NCBI GenBank assembly: GCA_001584585.1 | Contig: LSYV01000005.1 | Location: 3,665,619 to 3,677,142, forward strand | DNA length: 11,524 nt | Direction of reading: 5' to 3' | Source: Gonium pectorale | Lineage: Eukaryota; Chlorophyta; Chlorophyceae; Chlamydomonadales; Volvocaceae | In this document: piece after piece, positions 8,963-11,524 of the stretch | Layout of the letters: each line of letters begins with the position of its first letter | Position numbering within the stretch: the first letter of the stretch is position 1 | Translations under genes and position numbers: made by a program | Notes under the pieces: model-generated | What the model was told of the DNA's origin: nothing | Databases searched by the model: none | The model's input: only the letters and a program-made list of their open reading frames with translations

Positions 8963-9116
8963 AGGAGGGCGCCAGGGTGGGCATTGGCATGCGCGGGGCC
9001 AGGGTATCGCTACGCCGCGGCCTTGCTGACCAGGCGGAAAGTAAGAGCACTATCACGGCATGGTTGCGGTCTGTTGAGCTGACGGCGCAAACGGCGACCT
9101 CCGCCGGCAGCTGTGG

Positions 9117-9130
9117 CCGTACATGTACGG
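9117..9130. repeat. Perfect 14-bp palindrome
   Basis: CCGTACATGTACGG equals its own reverse complement. It is made of two facing copies of the CCGTAC word that recurs through the non-coding DNA of this window. Confidence 0.8.
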
Positions 9131-9594
9131 AAGCGACTGCGCGCCGGCAAAGCGCTGTGCGGCTACAGCTTATCGCCACCTGCTGCTGAGGTTAGCAGAG
9201 TGGAGAGATAGCCAGGTTCAGCAAGCCCACAAGGGTGGAGGTCGTGAGAGGGTGCCACAACCAATGGATACACACTTATACACAGCGGTGCGACAGCACG
9301 GGACACAACAGCCCCTCCGTACACACACACATCCGGGCACCATTCTGGCGTCCAGCGGGCGAGAACGTTTCAAAGGAGGGCGTAGCCTCTTGCTGCTTGG
9401 GGTCGGCACCGGTGACCCAGCCTCGTGGTCCGGATGTCCGTCCACCCAGGAATCCCGTCCGTTGCTCCAAGTGCCGTGTGGTACCGCCAGCATCGCCCGT
9501 CTTGGCCCCGGCACCTGCCCCCACAAACTGCCCCAACGGAAAGAAAGGGCATGCGTGCCAGTGCATGGGAGCAGCTCCCGCTTGCATAGCAGTT

Positions 9595-9599
9595 TACAG
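9595..9599 (-). terminator. Candidate TGTAA polyadenylation signal of the protease-like gene (distal)
   Basis: It reads TTACA on the plus strand, so TGTAA on the minus strand, about 675 nt after the stop codon of the minus-strand gene. That is a typical 3'UTR length in this group. A nearer signal at 10246-10242 competes with it. Confidence 0.45.
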
Positions 9600-10273
9600 T
9601 TTCTTCCCACACCAACATCTCTGGATGCGCGCCGCACGCCTTGGTCAACAAGAACGGAAACAAAGCCGGAACGGCTTTACCCTGATCACCTATGTGGCCA
9701 GCACACCCAACTCTCTCCCTGAATCCCGCCCAATCCGCCGCCAAAACGCATCCATGAACACAAGGCAAAGTGCACATGACGAAAGACATGCCGTACGAAT
9801 AGTACGACAAAACGAAGTACGTTGCCGTGCACCCCACACTTTCGCTGACCACGCAGGCCATGGAACCCTGCACAAGCCGGATGCTGCAACACCTGCGCCA
9901 AATGCTCATTCTTCATCTTGCCCGAAAATGCCACGGGCCCGCAACGGGGGGGGGGGCACGCCGGCGGGACCGCAACTGCCCGCTGTACAGCTGTAGTGCA
10001 ACAGCCCCTCGCAGCGCGGTCTTGGCCCCCGCCAAACGTCAGCGCCCGGGCCGTCGACTCTATGCCTCCTCTCCAATCCACTGCGCAGGAAGCAAGCGTC
10101 GCATACTCCGCTCAACGCTCCGTCACCGTCTTCTGTCGGTATCTATAGCTCCCACCCCCTCGTTCGATGACAGAGGGCGCCCCTTGCTATACAGCTACAC
10201 GGCCCGCCGGCTCCGAATCAACGTTGTTCCTAAGATATGTTTTACAACGATCTCGCTCGGTTCCGGAGCCGCC
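9600..10273 (-). other. Probable 3'UTR of the protease-like gene
   Basis: This is non-coding sequence after the TAG at 10276-10274 on the minus strand, less GC-rich than the exons, with no ORF of coding character on either strand. It contains a TACG-rich patch at 9790-9825 (inverted pair CGTAC GAATA GTACG) and a run of nine or more G at about 9948. If the proximal TGTAA at 10246-10242 is used, only the first ~50 nt belong to the transcript. Confidence 0.45.
10242..10246 (-). terminator. Candidate TGTAA polyadenylation signal of the protease-like gene (proximal)
   Basis: TGTAA on the minus strand lies only about 30 nt after the stop codon. It would give an unusually short 3'UTR, so I rate the distal signal at 9599-9595 slightly higher. 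Confidence 0.35.
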
Positions 10274-11524
10274 CTACTTTACAAAGATCCGCTGGTTCCG
10301 GAGGTCCAGCACCAGCCGGTCCGCCGACAGCAGGTCGTAACCGAGCACCATGACTGGCGACTCGCCGAAGCCCAGCGTCGCGAAGGAGGGTATGTCGCGG
10401 ACCATGAGCGCCATCGGCCGCGTGGGCACGAAGGGGTTGCCTGCCAGGGGCGGGGCGGGGCGGGTATGGTCATCAACTCAACGCGTCAGTCGGACGGCAG
10501 GCGGAACTAGGGCGCTGTGCCTGCTGCTGAAGCACCGGCGCGGACACACGCCCCACGCGACGAGCGCACCACCCGTCTGGATGAGCTCGTGTTCATGTTA
10601 TTCTCGCGGTTGATGCGGTTTTCAGGGTATGCCAGTGGCCGGGAGACGCCTGTTCAGGTGCTGCCATGGCTCCTAGCGGGTCGGCGGCGTACCGTTAACC
10701 CGGCACCAGCTATTGTGGCCGTAGGCGTAGGGGCTACCTCCCTCCCCCAAACACCAGCCCCCTCCCGGGCCGTAGCCGCTCCCTCACCCACTCCCTCCCT
10801 CCCCCCGAGGGCACCGCCATGAATGCGCAACAGCTAGAGGTCCCATCAAACTCCACGCCAGTAATGTAATTCCCACCCAGCCCCAGCGCCCAGAGGCCGC
10901 CCAGAGGCCCTGCCAGTCCCCCGCTGCCACCCGCACCTTCCTCCCCGAGCACCACGTCCAGGAAGCCGCGGCGAACGCGGTCGCCCCTCCGCCCGTCCGT
11001 GCCGGCCACCTGCTGCAGGGGGGGAGTGGGTTGGGACGCCGCGGCGGGAGGGCGGGCAGGGGGGGATAGGAAAGTCTTAAGGCGTTCTCGCTAGAGAAGC
11101 CTGAGGCGCATGCCATCCCGAGCCGTCCCAAGTAGCGAAACATCCGCAGCATGCCTTCGCATAACCCGCAGGGAAGCCCGATGGAAAGCCGTCTCTCCCG
11201 GCCTCCCGCCCATCCCATCCCCTCGATGCCCGCGAACGGAGTTCCGCCGGGCGAGGGGGGGCGCTCGCAAAACCACGGGGTGATTGATGAGGGAGCTCCA
11301 TCAGTGGAGCGGTCAGCCGTGAGGGCGTCCGTGCTGACCAGCTGTTGCAACGACGACGACGGTGACGCCACGAACCCCCAACAGGCATCACCTGGGAGAG
11401 GGCTACCCACCAGCGGAGACGTCAAGTCGCCCCCCACCCCCGGCTCACCGCAAGCGCCGTGGCACGCAGCGGGCGCCGCACGCGGTCCCCCGCCCCCCTC
11501 CCTGCCTGCGGCCCTCCGCCCCCG
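10274..11524 (-). CDS. C-terminal part of a retropepsin-like aspartyl protease domain protein (partial; exons 11524-11449, 11012-10937, 10440-10274)
   Basis: No long single frame shows this gene; it appears after splicing on the minus strand. The last exon reads NPFVPTRPMALMVRDIPSFA, then TLGFGESPVMVLGYDLL, then RLVLDLRNQRIFVK and TAG at 10276-10274. The order of a short beta strand, a D-(I/L)-P segment, hydrophobic-L-G-x-D-L-L and a final L-D-x-R-x-x-x-(I/V) strand matches the C-terminal half of retropepsin-like (A2/Asp_protease_2-type) domains of bacteria and plants. The catalytic Asp-Thr/Ser-Gly would lie upstream, outside the window, so activity cannot be judged. The middle exon (QVAGTDGRRGDRVRR, then GFLDVVLGEEG) joins in phase 1 to make Gly at the junction. 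The first visible exon is phase 0 at its end (PLRATALA) and its left part is Gly-rich and may not be all coding. About 105 residues are visible. All three junctions keep the frame, which is the main support. It converges on the F-box/LRR gene. Confidence 0.7.
10441..10936 (-). other. Phase-1 intron of the protease-like gene
   Basis: This 496-nt intron has the donor GAGGAAG|GTGCGG and the acceptor CGCCCCTGGCAG after a C-rich tract. If it is not spliced, the frame runs on for about 67 codons (with GLGGNYITGVEFDG) to a TAG just before 10734, so an intron-retained form would end without the protease C-terminus. Confidence 0.65.
11013..11448 (-). other. Phase-0 intron of the protease-like gene
   Basis: This 436-nt intron has the donor CTTGCG|GTGAGC. 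Its acceptor CTGCAG follows a long C/T tract and is directly followed by another CAG, giving a NAGNAG tandem acceptor that would include or skip one Gln. Open frames inside it look like chance: they are not G/C-third-position biased. Confidence 0.65.

Larger units (their letters stand above)
8071..9580. other. Region between the convergent genes, no gene supported
   Basis: I see no RNA gene and no convincing protein gene. Two frames of 225 codons nearly coincide on opposite strands (8512-9189 plus, 8502-9179 minus), and another frame on the plus strand covers 8077-8478. Their translations are Pro/Arg/Ala-rich without domain motifs, they cross homopolymer C and G/T-rich tracts, and such double-open stretches are common in GC-rich DNA. 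Sequence marks include a C9 run near 8726, a G-quadruplex motif (8938-8962) and a 14-bp palindrome (9117-9130). An old transposon fragment or a poorly conserved exon cannot be excluded. Confidence 0.45.

Noticed and set aside
9235..9996. 253-codon forward frame opposite the protease-like 3'UTR
   Set aside because: Mixed composition with no third-position bias, containing AC-rich and poly-G tracts; better explained as 3'UTR of the minus-strand gene.
10278..10282. TGTAA on the minus strand at the end of the protease-like gene
   Set aside because: It lies inside the last codons (Ile-Phe-Val-Lys) before the stop, so it is unlikely to be the functional poly(A) signal.
10784..11437. 217-codon minus-strand frame over the protease-like introns
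   Set aside because: It is out of frame with the retropepsin-like exons, and a spliced model with matching phases explains the region better.

Overview
The window looks like nuclear DNA of a green alga of the Chlamydomonas/Volvox group (Volvocales, core Reinhardtinia). The evidence is very GC-rich coding sequence with strong G/C third positions, short GT-AG introns of 180-500 nt, proteins swollen by Gly/Ala/Pro/Gln runs, and TGTAA used as the polyadenylation signal. The species cannot be fixed from the sequence. There is no sign of bacterial operons, CRISPR, insertion sequences, rRNA or tRNA genes.

Three protein genes can be supported, all built from exons. (A) 1-876, plus strand: the 3' end of a Gly/Ala-rich protein of unknown function. 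It has two exons (to 368 and 638-876) whose phases match, with the TGA at 874-876. (B) 2870-7474, plus strand: one apparently complete gene with two exons (2870-5092 and 5405-7474) and a phase-0 intron. It encodes about 1430 residues with an N-terminal F-box-like segment and scattered leucine-rich-repeat strands separated by long low-complexity inserts. It is probably an SCF-type substrate adaptor. (C) 11524-10274, minus strand: the 3' end of a gene whose last three exons rebuild the C-terminal part of a retropepsin-like (A2-type) aspartyl protease domain. No single open reading frame shows this gene; it appears only after splicing.

Genes A and B run in tandem, with almost 2 kb of non-coding DNA between them. 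Genes B and C converge on about 2.8 kb of 3'UTR and intergenic sequence (7475-10273). A TGTAA at 8051 probably ends gene B. TGTAA signals on the minus strand at 9599-9595 or 10246-10242 probably end gene C. I see no functional link between the three genes; they look like ordinary neighbours in a nuclear genome.

The structure that genes do not explain is mostly in the non-coding DNA. A CCGTAC/GTACGG hexamer recurs and is sometimes paired at 10-nt spacing. A degenerate 21-nt tandem array and an inverted/direct repeat cluster lie in the gene B 3'UTR, a 14-bp perfect palindrome lies at 9117, and a G-quadruplex motif at 8938. A stretch of gene B exon 2 (6210-6389) has splice-like ends and a length divisible by three, so it may be an exitron. 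I did not find a clearly novel biological system.
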